Assembly: GCF_013368755.1 (NCBI RefSeq)
Contig: NC_049564.1
Span: 3,356,001-3,420,000, forward strand
DNA from: Talaromyces rugulosus
Lineage: Eukaryota > Ascomycota > Eurotiomycetes > Eurotiales > Trichocomaceae
Direction of reading: 5' to 3'
Length of the DNA: 64,000 nucleotides
The position numbers and the translations under genes are program-made. The notes under the pieces are model-generated. The model saw only the letters and a list, made by a program, of their open reading frames with translations, was not told the origin of the DNA and made no database searches. Positions 44,321 through 58,300 of the stretch are shown here, piece by piece; position 1 is the stretch's first letter; each line of letters begins with the position of its first letter.

Positions 44321-47300
44321 TTAAATAATAAAAAGATTAACTAGAACTTAATAAAAAAAATCATAATAATTATAAAAAATCTATAAATACCTAAAAATAG
44401 CGCTGCTAAAGATAATAATAATTAAAAAGAATTATTAGATGAGAAATAATATTAAAAAATTATTAAAAAAGAATTTATAAAAATCTTTATAGAAAGATAA
44501 ACTTATCCTAAGTCATCAAAAAAATACTTATAACAAGATTTTAAGAAAAAATTAACTTAGAAAAAATATTCTAAACAAGATATTAGTACTAGACTACAAG
44601 AACTTTATAAAGAAAACTAATATTTACAGAATACTAATAATTTTTTATTATATTAAAGTATTCTAAAAAGTATAATAAAATAAAATAATAAAAATTAAGT
44701 AAATTATAAAGACCTAAACTAAAAATAAAAGATAGTTAATAAACTTAAAAAAATAGAAAACAAAATTAATAAAATATTAAAGTAAGAATATAATTATAGA
44801 AAAGCAGAATAAAAAAAAGTTAATAAATATAACTACTAGCTATTAAAAGCAATATATTAAAAAGAATCTATATAAACATAGTAATAATATATTTAAAGCT
44901 ATCTAAAGTGTTATAAATAGATATATAATAAATATCTAATATATAGAAAAAACAATATAGAAATAGTAAAAAAATATAAATAATTATTACAGTTAAAAGA
45001 AATAAATCTATATAATAAAGCTTAAAGATATATTTAGAACTATATATACAAATATTATCTAAGCTATAGAGAAAATATCTATACTAGAATAGACTAGATA
45101 TTATATTTTAACCTAAACTGTTAAAAGTATTAAAGAATTAAAAACTAATAGAAATAGATTTTAATAATATTAAATATCTTATATATACTATATTTTAAAT
45201 ATTTAATAAACTATAATTAATATAACTATATAAAGATTGAAATTAAACACCTATTCTATTATAATCTCGCCAATATATAATATAAATCAGTAGAATACTT
45301 AACATATAAAAAAATCTATATAAAAACAGAAAAACAGTAAAAAACCTACTTTAGAAGTATTTAATAATATAAGAAATAATATTAACAACAGTATTAGATT
45401 TTTATTATTATAGAATACTATAAAAACTTAATAATATTAAAGACAATAATTAATAAATATAAGACTAAAATTCTAATAAATTCAGAAGTAACTAGATTAT
45501 ATTAACTAAAAATTTATAAAATAATATAATCTATTATTTAAACAGATTAATAAATAAATAAAGGTTATTAAAGCTAATAAAGAAACTATTATTAAAAAAA
45601 TATAAATAGAAAATTAATAATATAATAATTAAATTAAATAATTATTATATAAAAATTATTTTTAATATTATATCTTTTAATTTAAAATATTATAAATAAA
45701 CTAATAAAGATAGAAATTATATTAAAGATTAAGAAATATAAATTTAATATAATTATTATTAAATATTTTAAAATAATTTACTTAATAAAAGAACTATAAA
45801 TTTTACTAAAAAAAGTTAATATAATTATTAATTAGTCTATACTAATAGATATTACTAAAATATAAGAATTTTTAAAAGTAAATAGATATATATAAAGATA
45901 CTTAGAATAATATACTAATATTATAAAGTTTATAATAAAAATATTAAAAAAAAAATAATTATTTAAATAGAAAAATAAACAATAATAAATATTTAATAAA
46001 ATTAAAGAATTTATTAAAAAAATATTTATTTTTTAGCTATATAATCTAGAACTTCAGAGTATAATATAATTAGATATCTCTAGATTTATTTTAAAATTAG
46101 TATACAAATAAAATAAGAAAAATAAAAATAAAATTATTCTTATATTCTATTTATAATAATTTATAATAACAGAATAAAATTATAATATATATAATCAAAA
46201 ACTGCTAATAATTATTAAAATATTTAAGTATTAGAGATATTATCTTTAAGAAATAAAATATAAAATAATTATAAAAAATAATTATTATAATCTAATTTAT
46301 TTTATAATAATAAAAAAGCTTTTAAGATAATAAGCTAAATAAATTAAATATTTAATTTAATTTAATTTTAGGATTAAATATATTATAAGAAAAGAAAAAT
46401 ATTATAATAAATATCTTTAGCTAATAATTAAATCATTTTATTGATATTAAACAACCAAAAATAAATATTTTATAAAAAGATTCAGACAGAATCAGATATA
46501 ATAAAAAAATAATCCTAGTAATAACTATTATACTTAATAAAACTAAATTTAAACAGAGATTTAGAGAAATAATAAAAAATAATAATAGAATTTAGAAAAA
46601 ATTATAAATTAAAAAATTATAACTAAATAAAGAATTTATATTATAGAATAATTAAGTTATAATTCTATTAAAAATAATTATTAAAATTATTTAAGAAAAT
46701 TATAATCTACTAAATAGAGAATATTAAGAAATTAAGAAAATACTTAAAAAAATATAATAAGTATACTATTATCCTAATATTACTAAAAAAATAACTAAAT
46801 ATATCTACAAATATAATAAATATAACTAAAATAAACTATCATAACATAAGCTATATAGAAAAATGAATATTATAGATATACTAATATAAATATAAAAAAG
46901 TATTATAATTAACTTTACTTAAAGACTACTATAATCTAAAGATCTAATTACTAAAGTTATCTATACTAATATAATTATTATTATAGATTGACTTATAAAA
47001 TATATTATCTTTAGTTTAATATTAAAAGATATGATTACAGAGTAATATATAATATTAATACTTAAAATAATATTTAATTAGACTAGATTATTAATAGAAA
47101 TAACTTTAGACTAAAATAAATTATTTATATTGAAATATTAATAAATTATTATAAAAATATATAGAATAATATATAAGTTATTAACTACTAATTATTAATA
47201 AACTGATAGTTAGTTTAAAAAGATAATTTAGATAATATAATAATATCTAAAATATTACTTAGATTAGAACTAAGCAAATTAGATAAAATTATTATTAATT

Positions 47301-47984
47301 ATATAATTTACTTTAAACAATATAGAAAATATAATAATAAAATAAGTACTATATTATATTAATCTTAAATAATATTTATAAATGTTATAAACAGATATTT
47401 TAAAAAAAGGATTATTAGAATAAACAGTAGTTAAAAAATAATATATATAAATATTACACTAAAATATATTATAAAATATCTAATAGACAGAACTAAAAAT
47501 AAAGATATATTATAATAAAAAGTATAAAAATATATTTATTCTTAAAAAAAAAAAAAATATTTATTTATTATAATAAATAATAAAAAATAAAAAATTCAAT
47601 ATTTTAAGTAAAAAATTTAATAATAAACGTAACACTATTAAATATAAATTATTTATAATTAAAAAAAAATTTATAAATAATAATTATAAACTCCAACTAC
47701 TAAGTAGAATAAAAATATACTTAATATTCTATATTTTATTATTAAAACCAACAACAAGTCAGCACGAAAATTATAATAAAATAGAAAAAAAAGAATATAA
47801 AATTAACTAGATAATTTAATAAAAAATAAAATAAAATAAAATATTATATCTTATTAAATAAAAAAAATATTCTAAAAAATATAATTTATAGAAAATTAAT
47901 TAGATATCTAAATTATTTAGATAAAATTTAGGAATATTACTAATAAATTAATCAAAGAGAACTAGATTAAAAAAATCTATATTA

Positions 47985-48345
47985 TTAAAATTAAAAAGAA
48001 ACTTTTTAAAAATAGCTATAATAGCTTTATTAATTTTATATTATTTAATTTTTTTTCTTTACTCTTTTTTATATTTTTTTTTCTTTTCTTCTAATCTTTC
48101 TAACTCCTCTATATCTTTTATATTAGTTTAAATAAATTCTCTAGCACGTTTCCAGAAAAGTTTCTTTTATTTTTAAAGACGAGATATTCAAATTATTAGA
48201 GCTGCTATTTCCTTATAAGCCTTTTCTTCATCAGCTTTAATTTTGTCCTGAATATAAACTAAATATTTCTAAAATAACTTAGAAACAGATATAGTAATAT
48301 GACAATAATTACTAATATAAATACAACTACTATAATAATTTAAGA
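47985..48345 (-). pseudogene. Antisense frame in Gypsy-2 copy c, best preserved
   Basis: Read from 48345 on the minus strand: HLDKAYIKAKFLNYYSSC..., then VYIQDKIKADEEKAYKEIAA and, a little further, KKLFWKRAREFI, DIEELERLEEKKK. The breaks are at TAA/TAG/TGA in place of Gln, Arg or Trp. It has the least damage of the three copies. The second half looks like a charged coiled coil. No function is known to me. Confidence 0.55.
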
Positions 48346-48389
48346 ATTTAGCTTTAATATAGGCTTTGTCTAAATGATAATAATAATTA

Positions 48390-49848
48390 TAAAACAAGAT
48401 TATATTAACTAGAAATTTATAAAATAATATAATCTATTATTTAAGTAAACTAATAAGTAGATAAAAACTATTAGAGTTAATAGAGAAACTATTATTAAGA
48501 ATATAAATAGAAAATTAGTAATATAATAGTTAAGTTAAATAATTATTATATAAAGATTATTTTTAATATTATATCTCTTAATTTGAAATATTATAATATA
48601 ATTATAAGAATAAGTTAGTTAAAGCAATTTAATCTAATTATTGACTAGAAATAAAAAAAAATTATTATTAAAAAAAAAGAATTTAGAATATATAAACTAT
48701 TTAAAATAATTATTTAAATTAATAAAAAAATAGATTACAGAATAAAACTAAAACTAAAGAAGTTACTAAAAAAATATTATAATTATATTAAATTATTTAT
48801 AAAAAAAGAATACTAAATTCTAATATATCCACTAGAATATGAAATAATAATTAAGCTAAAGCCTAAGGCTTAACTTAAATAAATTAAGTAGAAATAAAAG
48901 TTAAAAGATAAATAAAAAGCTAAAAATAAATTTATTAATATTTTTTATCTTATTAGATATCTATAGAAATCTAGTTTAGTAAATTTAGTATAAAACTTTT
49001 ATATATTTAAGAAAGATAGAATAAAGAAAATAGTATATAACTATTAATAACTAAATAGTTAGATAGTAGATAATATAAATAAAACATTATATTAAATATA
49101 AAAAAAAGATTTATTATAAAGAATAAAAAAAAATTATAATAATATTTAATATTAAATAAGATTACTACAACCTATATATAAAAAAAAGATATCTTAAAAA
49201 CAGTTATCTTTATAGATAAAGAATTATATAAATAAATAGTTATATCTATAGAATTAAAAAATCTATCTATATAATTTATATAATATATAATATATTTACT
49301 AAAGAATTATCTAAATAAATTTATAATAATATATTTTAATAATATTATAATCTTTTCTAAAAACTTTAAACTATATAATAGTTATATATAAAATAACTAT
49401 TATAGATAAACTAATAAAAATAGGAATTATATTAAAGATTAAGAAATATAAATTTAATATAATTATTATTAAATATTTAAAAATAATTTACTTGATAGAA
49501 AGACTATAAATTTTATTAGAAAAGATTAATGTAATTATTATTTAGTCTATACCAATTAATATTATTAGAATCTAAGGATTTCTAGGAGCAAATGGATATA
49601 TATAAAGATATTTAGAATAATATATTAATATTATAAAGCCTATAATAAAAATACAAGAATAATTATTTAAATAAAAAAATAAATAATAATAAATATTTAA
49701 TAAAATTAAAGAATTTATTAAAAAAATATCTATTTTTTAGCTATATAATTTAGAATTTTAAAATATAATATAATTAGATATCTCTAGATTTACTTTAGGA
49801 TTAATATATAAATAGATCAAGAAAAATAAAGAAAAAGTTATTATTATA
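48390..49848 (+). mobile_element. Gypsy-2 copy d, protease to RT, left arm of a foldback
   Basis: 48390-48600 matches the protease end of copy c. 48850-49600 holds RT including NFYIFKKDR...VYNY (family FVKKKDG-LR-CVDYR). The arm ends at 49848, after which the sequence returns as its own reverse complement. No LTR is attached. Confidence 0.72.
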
Positions 49849-49865
49849 AATTATTATAAATAGAA

Positions 49866-52169
49866 TATAATAATAATTTTATTTTTATTTTTCTTAATTT
49901 ATTTATATACTAATCTTAAAATAAATCTAAAGGTATCTAGTTATATTATATTTTAAAGTTCTAGATTATATAGTTAAAAGATAGATACTTTTTTAATAAA
50001 TTCTTTAATTTTATTAAATACTTATTATTATTTATTTTTTTATTTAAATAGTTATTTTTTTTTAATATTTTTATTATAAACTTTATAATATTAGTATATT
50101 ATTCTAAATATTTTTATATATATCTACTTACTTTTAAAAAATCTTTATATTCTAATAATATCTATTAATATAGACTAATTAATAATTATATTAATTTTTT
50201 TTAATAAAATTTATAGTCTTTCTATTAAATAAATTATTTTTAAATATTTAATAGTGATTATATTAAATTTATACTTTTTAATCTTTAATATAATTTCTAT
50301 TTTTATTAGTTTATTTATAATATTTTATATATAGATAGGTATTATATAATTTAGAATCTTTAGAAAAAATTATAACATTATTAAAATATACTGTTATAAA
50401 TTTATTTAAATAGTTTTTTAATAGATATATTATATATTATATAAATTATATAGATAGATTTTTTAATTTTATAAATATAACTATCTATTTATATAATCTT
50501 TTATTCATAAAAATAGCTATTTTTTAAAAAAAAAAAATTTTTATTATAAGTTATAATAGTTCTATTTAATATTAAATATTATTATAATTTTTATTTTTTA
50601 TAATAAATCTTTTTTTTATTTTTAATATTAATATTTTATTTATATTATTAATTATTATATATTACTTTCTTTATTCTATCTTTCTTAGATATATAAAGAT
50701 TTTATATTAAATTTATTAAGCTAGATTTTTATAAATATTTAATAAAACAAAAAAGTATTAATAAATTTATTTTTAATTTTTTATTTATTTTTTAATTTTA
50801 ATTTTTATTTAATTTATTTAAGTTTTAGATTTTAGATTTTAGCTTAATTATTGCTTTATATTTTAATATATTAAAATTTAATATTTTTTTTTTATAAATA
50901 ATTTAATATAGTTATAATATTTTTTTAATAACTTTTTTATAATTTTTATAAGTTTTTTTTTATATAATTTTTTTAGTTTTAGTTTTATTCTATAATCTAT
51001 TTTTTTATTGATTTAGATAATTATTTTAAATAATTTATATATTTTAAATTCTTTTTTTTTAATAATAATTTTTTCTTATTTTTAGTTAATAATTAGATTA
51101 AATTATTTTAACTAATTTATTTTAATAATTATGTTATAGTATTTTAAGTTAAAAAATATAATATTAAAAATAATTTTTATATAATAATTATTTAATCTAA
51201 TTATAGTATTATTAATTTTTTATTTATATTCTTTAATAATAGTTTCTTTATTAGTTTTAATAATCTTTATCTACTTATTAATCTATTTAAATAATAGATT
51301 ATATTATTTTATAAATTTTTAGTTAATATAATTTCTAGTTATTTTTACATTTACTAAGATTCTAATCTTATATTTATTAATATCTTTAATATTATTAAGT
51401 TTCTATAATGCTTTATAATAGTAGAAATCTAATACTATTATTAGTGTTATTTTTTATATTATTAAATACTTCTAAAATAGGCTTTCTATTGTTTTTTTAT
51501 TTCTATATAGATTTTTTTATATATTAAATATTCTACTAATTTATATTATATACTAGTAAGATTATAATAAAATAGATATTTAATTTTAGTTTTTATATAG
51601 TTATATTAATTATAATTTAATAAATATTTAATATATAGTATATGTAAAATATTTAATATCATTAAAATCTATCTTTATTAATTCTTAATTCTTTAATATT
51701 TTTAATAGTTTATTTTAATATAGATATTTTCTTTATAGTTTAGGTAATATTTATATATATAGTTCTAAATATATTTTTTTTAAGTTTTATTATATAGATT
51801 TATTCCTTTTAACTATAATAATTATATTTTTTTATTATTTCTTATTTTTTTTATGTATTAAATATTTATTTATATATCTATTTATAATATTTTAAATAAT
51901 TTTAAATATACTGTTATTATAGTTATATAGATTCTTCTTAATATACTACTTTTAATAGCTAGTAATTATATTTATTAATTTTTTTTTATTTTTTTTTAAT
52001 AGTTATATTCTTATTTTAATATTTTATTAATTTTATTTTTTATTTCTTTAAGTTTATTAATTTTTTTTTATTCTTAGTTTAGGTCTTTATAATTTATTTA
52101 ATTTTTATTATTTTATTTTATTATATCTTTTAGAATACTTTAATATAATAAAGAGTTATTAGTATTTTG
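49866..52169 (-). mobile_element. Gypsy-2 copy e, RT to gag, right arm of a foldback
   Basis: Reverse complement of copy d from 49866 to about 51330, then on into sequence matching the protease and gag side of copy c down to 52169. It is broken there by a Gypsy-1 fragment. A+T content is extreme and no open frame remains. Confidence 0.7.
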
Positions 52170-53290
52170 TTTCTATTCTTAGGAATAGTTTTAGATTTTG
52201 TTATTATATTATTTCTCTCTTTAGAAATGCTTACTTTTAAATATTAATTATTGGTTTATTATTATCTATATATTCTTTAATAAATTAATTCTTCTTTATA
52301 GCTTTTATCTATATGTTTAATTAATATGGTAGATCTAGCTTTTTAAAATTAATATTATAAAATAATTTTAGTGTTAGTAGAGTATTTAAAAAATATTTTA
52401 CTAGATATTATATTAAAGCTAGCTTACTTAATAGTATAGCTTTTTCTAGTATATATAAGAGTCTAAGATCTTATTAACTTTTTATTTTAAATTTCTATTA
52501 ATCTAAAGCTTAGGATATTCTTTCTCTAATTAACTAGTAAAAAATTTAGTTAAAATAATGTAGTAAAGCTTGTCTAAAAAAACATATAATATATTTATAT
52601 ATCTTATAATAAATCTAATTTAAAAATATATTCTATTTTATATAATATCTTATATAATCTTTTAAATTAATAGTCTAGCTTTCTATTTAATTATCTTATA
52701 TCCTATTCTTTATTATTAATATAAATATAGTTATTAATTCTAAAGTCTATCTTTTATCTATATTTATTTATTTATTATTATTATCTATTTTATATTTTTA
52801 TAATATTATTATAGATAGAGTCTTATATATACTCTAAATATTATATCTATACTTAAGCTTTTTTCTTAGTGTATAGCTTCTAGGTAATATTAATAATATT
52901 TAATTAAATAATATCTAAGAAGTATAATTTTTTTTTTTTTTAAATAAAGATATTTCTATAGATTTTTATAGTAATGATATAGTTATAAAATTAATATAAA
53001 GCTATAGCTGTTATTAAAGATATTAATTTATTATCTTTATTTATTTATCTATCTAGATATATTATATTATCAATAATTTTATTTTAATATAAAAGATTCA
53101 ATACATCTCTTTTTAGAATTTAGAAATAAACTAATCTTTTTAGTTTAATATAATACTATTTAGTAAATCTATTTATAAAAAAATATATTAAATCTATAAC
53201 TTTATTATATTTCTAGCTATTATCTTTTTATAATATAGTATAAAGACTAGTCTTTTAATTAAATAATTAATAATGATAAAAATATTATTA
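52170..53290 (-). mobile_element. Gypsy-1 integrase fragment with 39 bp of 3' LTR
   Basis: Read from 53290 down it matches 58000-59155 of the complete Gypsy-1: integrase core, C-terminus, chromodomain-like region, the purine tract AGAGAGAAAT, then the first 39 bp of the LTR (52208-52170). Both ends are truncations inside other repeat DNA. An LTR this short argues for secondary deletion. Confidence 0.75.
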
Positions 53291-53574
53291 AATCTCTATT
53301 TGTTTTAAGATAATTTTATAAAATTATATAGATATAAAATAATATAAAATTTAAATAATACAGAATTTTATTTAACATCTTTACTTATTAAATTAATATT
53401 TAATATACTAAAATAATAGATAAAATATTTAAAAATAAAAATGTTATGAATTATTTAAAATAAATTACTAAAAATATATAAAAAAACTAAAAATATATAA
53501 AAATATTATTTTAGAATAAAATAAAGTAAAAACTAATTATTAAAAAAAAATATTTCTATTTATAAAGATTAAAA
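53291..53574. other. AT-rich DNA, no feature recognised
   Basis: Nothing identifiable. It forms the left flank of the complete Gypsy-1; flanking bases are A-rich on both sides and no firm 5-bp duplication can be named. Confidence 0.5.
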
Positions 53575-53846
53575 TGTGACGGCTGAACCTGAGGCTATCC
53601 CCAAGGGTAGGAGCGGCCTCGTGGCTAGATGAGAGGCCTCAGGCAGGAAGGGCATCAACCCTAACCCACGGTGCCAAATCTAGAGATAGCCTTACCCTAG
53701 GGTTATAAGAGGTCAAGCTAGTTATCTAAATATATAAGATAAAATCTTTCTATAGATCTTAGTAATTAGATTTTTTTTTTATATTTATTATTTTAGAGAA
53801 TGTATCTTTAAATAAAAATTAATATTTTTAGAAAAGATATATTATA
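53575..53846 (+). repeat. 5' LTR of complete Gypsy-1
   Basis: Starts TGTGACGGCTGAACCTGAGG. The outer half (53575-53710) is clean and GC-rich; the inner half is mutated, ending GATATATTATA in place of GCACGTCACA. A TATA-like TTATAAGAGG lies near 53704. Confidence 0.88.
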
Positions 53847-54064
53847 TTATAATAAGTATTACTATATTTTATTTTTATTTTTCTTATAACTAGTATAGCT
53901 AGTATTTAGTTATAATTAGCGCTTTAATTAAGAGTAAATTTTTTTTTATCTTAATCTTTTTATATTTAATATAGTCTATATAGCTATAATAAATACTTTA
54001 TTAGTGTTCTAACCCTGAATCTTTATTTATTTTTATTTAAAATCTAGAAATCTTGTAAGCTAGT

Positions 54065-55330
54065 ATGATAGTAAGACTAAATATTAATAATAGATGTTAG
54101 TATAGTAAGAATATTAGTAATAATAATATAAAAGAGTCTAATTATTATTTGATTATTAATCTTAAAGAATTAAAGCTTAAAGATGTTCTTAAGAGATTAC
54201 TTAATAAAAATAAATTTTTTAAGTTTCATAGAAGTGACTTTAAAGATCTATTTAAAGATTTATTTTAATATCTTTTTATATAGAAGAAATAACTAGAAAA
54301 GATTTTTACTAAGTTTAGTAATAATAATATAGAGAAAATTGATTTTATAAAAGAAAAGATTTAGAATCTTAAAAATAATCTAGCTAATTATTACTAGATT
54401 ATATTTAAATTAATTATAGAATATAATACTATAATTATTAATATTTTTCTAGCTAGGAAAGATTATAAGAAAAAAACTATTAAGCTATTAAATAACTAGT
54501 TATTATTAGATAGAATTAATCTTAAGTATAAATTCTAGAATATTAATATTAAAAATAAATTAAAAGCTAATATTGATTATTATTTAATAGCTCTAGCCTA
54601 TATAGTATATATGAAGAGAATATATAAAAGAAAAATAGCTAATTATTTATTTTTATAATTCTAAAAGGACTTAATATAATATTATTAAAATATTAATAAT
54701 ATCTTTAAATATCTAAGAACAATCTATATAAATAAGAACTATGTAATTAATATAAAGATAGAACTTCATTATTTAGTAATAAAAGATTTAAAGTTTTAGA
54801 TTTTTTTATTAAAATTTATGTTTTTTTTATTAGAAAGCTAGTTTTACTTTATTAAAATAAAAAAAGAAACTCTACCATAAACTTTTATTTAATATGTAGT
54901 ATACTATGATTAAAGAAAATATTAATCTAATAGTATTATACTAGATCTTTATATAAAAATATTATATTACTGTTAACTGCTTTAAGCAGATTATTAAAAA
55001 GGAATAACGCGTCTATAACTATAGAATTAGAAGCAGTAAAGGCCATAGCTAGAGAGATTATTAGTTAAATATTTCTAGAGGATTAAAGCTGAAGAATAAA
55101 GTCTTTTAATTATAGCTCTCTTAAAAAGAAAAGAAGTTAATAAATAAGAATAAATACTTTAATTATAAATTAAGTAATTATTATACTAATAAGTACTTTT
55201 TTAAGAAAAAAGCTTTAGATCTAAAGACTTTAGAAAAATAGAATAAAGATAATATAGATAAAAAGTTGAAAAATATTTATATTTAAAAGAAGTTTTCTTT
55301 TTAAGTGTATTAAGTATAGATAATAAAATT
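54065..55330 (+). pseudogene. Gypsy-1 gag, RIP-inactivated
   Basis: Frame with stops from about 54065, recognisable against the minus copy. A zinc knuckle at about 55155-55196 reads YFNYKLSNYYTNKY, an altered C-X2-C-X4-H-X4-C in which Cys and His codons turned to Tyr. This is the structural protein of the particle in this family. Boundaries are approximate. Confidence 0.65.
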
Positions 55331-55369
55331 TTAAATTTTTTATAATTAATAAAAAAAGACAAAGATAAT

Positions 55370-58300
55370 ATAATTATATCTATTTAATTAACTAAAAATA
55401 GATATTTAATTTATACTAAAGCTTTAGTTAATATTAAAGCTAATAAATTTGCTTTTTTAGATATATTTTTAATAAAAAAGTTTATATAATATTTTTAGAT
55501 ATATATAGTATCTATTCTAAATTTTATAAAGTAAGAGAGTATAATAAAAAGATAGTAGAACTAGTTATATATTTTATAATCTTAATATTAGTTATTAATA
55601 GCTAAATATAGTAGTATCTATCCTTTTCTTTTAGTATAACTAGGCTATTATAATATTATTTTAGATTATATATAGCTAGAGAAGTATAATATGTTAATAA
55701 ATTATAGGAACTATTATCTTTTATAGTTAAAGAATATATCTTTTAAAAATTAAATAAAGAAAGTAGTTTATCTATATACTAAAAATAATATTAAAAAGAA
55801 ATAGATTAGTTAATCTTAAGTATTAAGCTAATATAGAGTGTTAAAATTAATTAATAGAAGAATCTATTCTATTTCTATAATTAGAATCTTAAAGAAAAGT
55901 GCTTATAGTTATAAAAAAAATATAAAAAATATAATTAAGAATAGAATTATAGAAAATAAAGAAAGTTTTATAATTAAAGAATATTATAAGACTTTTTAGT
56001 AGTACTAAGGAAATATTATTAGTTATTAGTCTAATAAGAAATCTATATTGCCAATATTTAGAAAAAAGGATATATAAAATAGATATAATAATTATTAAAG
56101 CTGCTAGATTCTATTATTATATAAAAAATAAGACTATAGATATTTTTATAATTAGTCTTTAGAAAATAGAGCAGGCATTAGAAACTAAAAAGAAAAAAAT
56201 AGCTAAGTTAATTAAAAATAAAAAGATTAAGTAGTAACTGCTGGATCAGTATTATAAATTTATTAATATCTTCTTAAAAATCTGCTTAGATAAGTTACTA
56301 GTTCATTAAAAGTATAACTATAAAATTAAGTTAAATCAAGATCTAGAGTTAAATTATAGTTTTTTATATCAAATATCAGAAAAATAGCTTTAAGTAGCCT
56401 AAAACTATATTATTAATAATCTAAATAAAGAATTTATTATCTTTAATAATATATTATTTATATTTCTAATCTTTATAACTAAAAAAGCTAATAATAGATT
56501 CTGCTTCTATATTAATTACTATAAACTGAATGTTTTAACTAGAAAAAATTGATATTTATTACTATTTATTAAAAAAGTCTTTAAGTACTTAAATAAGGCA
56601 AAGATCTTTACTAAATCAGATATTAGATAGAGATTCTACTAAATCTAAATATATCTAGACTCTATAGATCTAAACTATCTTCTATTATTAGTATAGTATT
56701 TTTAAGTATAAAATAATATTATTTAGTCTTATTAATAGACTAGTAATATTTTAACAATTAATTAATAATATTTTTATAAATTATTTTAACTAGTTTATAA
56801 TTATATTTATTAACAATCTATTAATATATAATAAGAATAAGCTAGAATATAAGATATATATATATAATAAGTATTAAAAAAACTCTAAAAGATAAGATTA
56901 TAAGTTAATATTAAAAAATACAAGTTTTATATTATATTAACTAAGTATCTAGACTTTATTATTATTTTAAAAAAGATAAAGATTGATTTAGTAAAGATTA
57001 AAATTATCTTTTTTTAGAAATTACTAATAATAGTTTTAAAAGTATAATTATTCTTTAATTTCTATAATTTTTATTAAAAATTTATAAAGATCTACAGCTA
57101 AATTATAAAGCTATTATATTATTTTATTTAAACTAATATTCTATTTATAGAATAAAAAATATAAAAAAGTATTTAAAAGTTTAAAAAAAAAATTATTAAA
57201 AGCTTTAGCATTAGTCTATTATAATTCTAATTATTAAATCTATATAGAAATAAATATATTAAACAGAATAATAACTATAGTCTTATCTTAATTATATAAA
57301 GATAAGAAATAATATTTAGTTATATATTACTTTATATTAATAATCTTAACTAAGTATAATTATAATATTTATAATAAAGAACTACTAATAGTAATAAAAA
57401 CTCTAAAAAAATAAAAGTCTAAATTAGTTAAACTAAGAGAACAGAAATCCTTTAATATTTTATTAAATTATTAGACTTTTAAGTATTTTATAATTATTGA
57501 AGCTCTAAATATTTAATAAGCTTAATAATATAAATTTTTAAAAAATATTATTTTATACTTAGATATTAATTTAAAAAAATAAAATATATTAATAGATATC
57601 TTTACTTAAAGAGAAAATAAAAAAATAAAAATTTTTTATTATTAGAACTAAATACTATTATTATAATATAAAATTAATAATAAAATTATACTTAAGATAG
57701 TATATATAGAATTAATCACTCTAATTATAAAAGATAATATTATTACTAAATAAAATATATTAATAATCTATAATAATATACCTAGAATATATAAAGATAC
57801 TAAAGCTAGTCTAAGAATAATTTTACTAAAAAATATAAAGTAATAATATAAACTAATATATAGATAATTATAAGATATATAAAAAAATAAATATATATAA
57901 AAATAAAATCCTAAGATTTCTCTAATTACTATCTATCTTAGTACAATCTTAACAGTATTTATTAATAGATTTATAAAACTATTCTAGAATAAATAAAGAT
58001 TTAATAATATTTTTATCACTATTAACTACTTAACTAAAAGACTAGTCTCTATATTATACCATAAAAAGATAACAACTAAAAATATAATAAAATTATAAAT
58101 TTAGTATATCTTTTTATAAATAGATCTGCTAGATAGTATTATATTAAACTAAAAAAGCTAGTTCATTTCTAAATTCTAGAAAAAGATATACTAAATCTTT
58201 TATATTAAATTAAAATAAAGCTATTAATAGTATAATATATCTAGATAGATAGATAAATAAAAATAATAAATTAATATTTTTAGTAGTAGCTATAGCTATA

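Larger units (their letters stand above)
43385..48360 (+). mobile_element. Gypsy-2 copy c, gag to pol end with RT deletion
   Basis: Gag-like sequence occupies about 43500-44320. A zinc-knuckle region at about 44265-44315 (YYKYRKKNYFIK, for C-X2-C-G-K-X2-H) follows, then protease about 45350-45680. At about 45695 the sequence jumps to the RT thumb (equivalent to 49405), skipping about 0.8 kb that copy d retains (48600-49405). RNase H and integrase run to about 47935, then the antisense frame. Between 43385 and 45500 CA dinucleotides persist while TG is almost absent. Confidence 0.75.

Noticed and set aside
40430..53570. Possible mitochondrial DNA because of the extreme A+T content
   Set aside because: Gypsy gag, RT, integrase and LTR sequences can be followed through it with RIP-type changes; no rRNA, tRNA or respiratory gene is seen.
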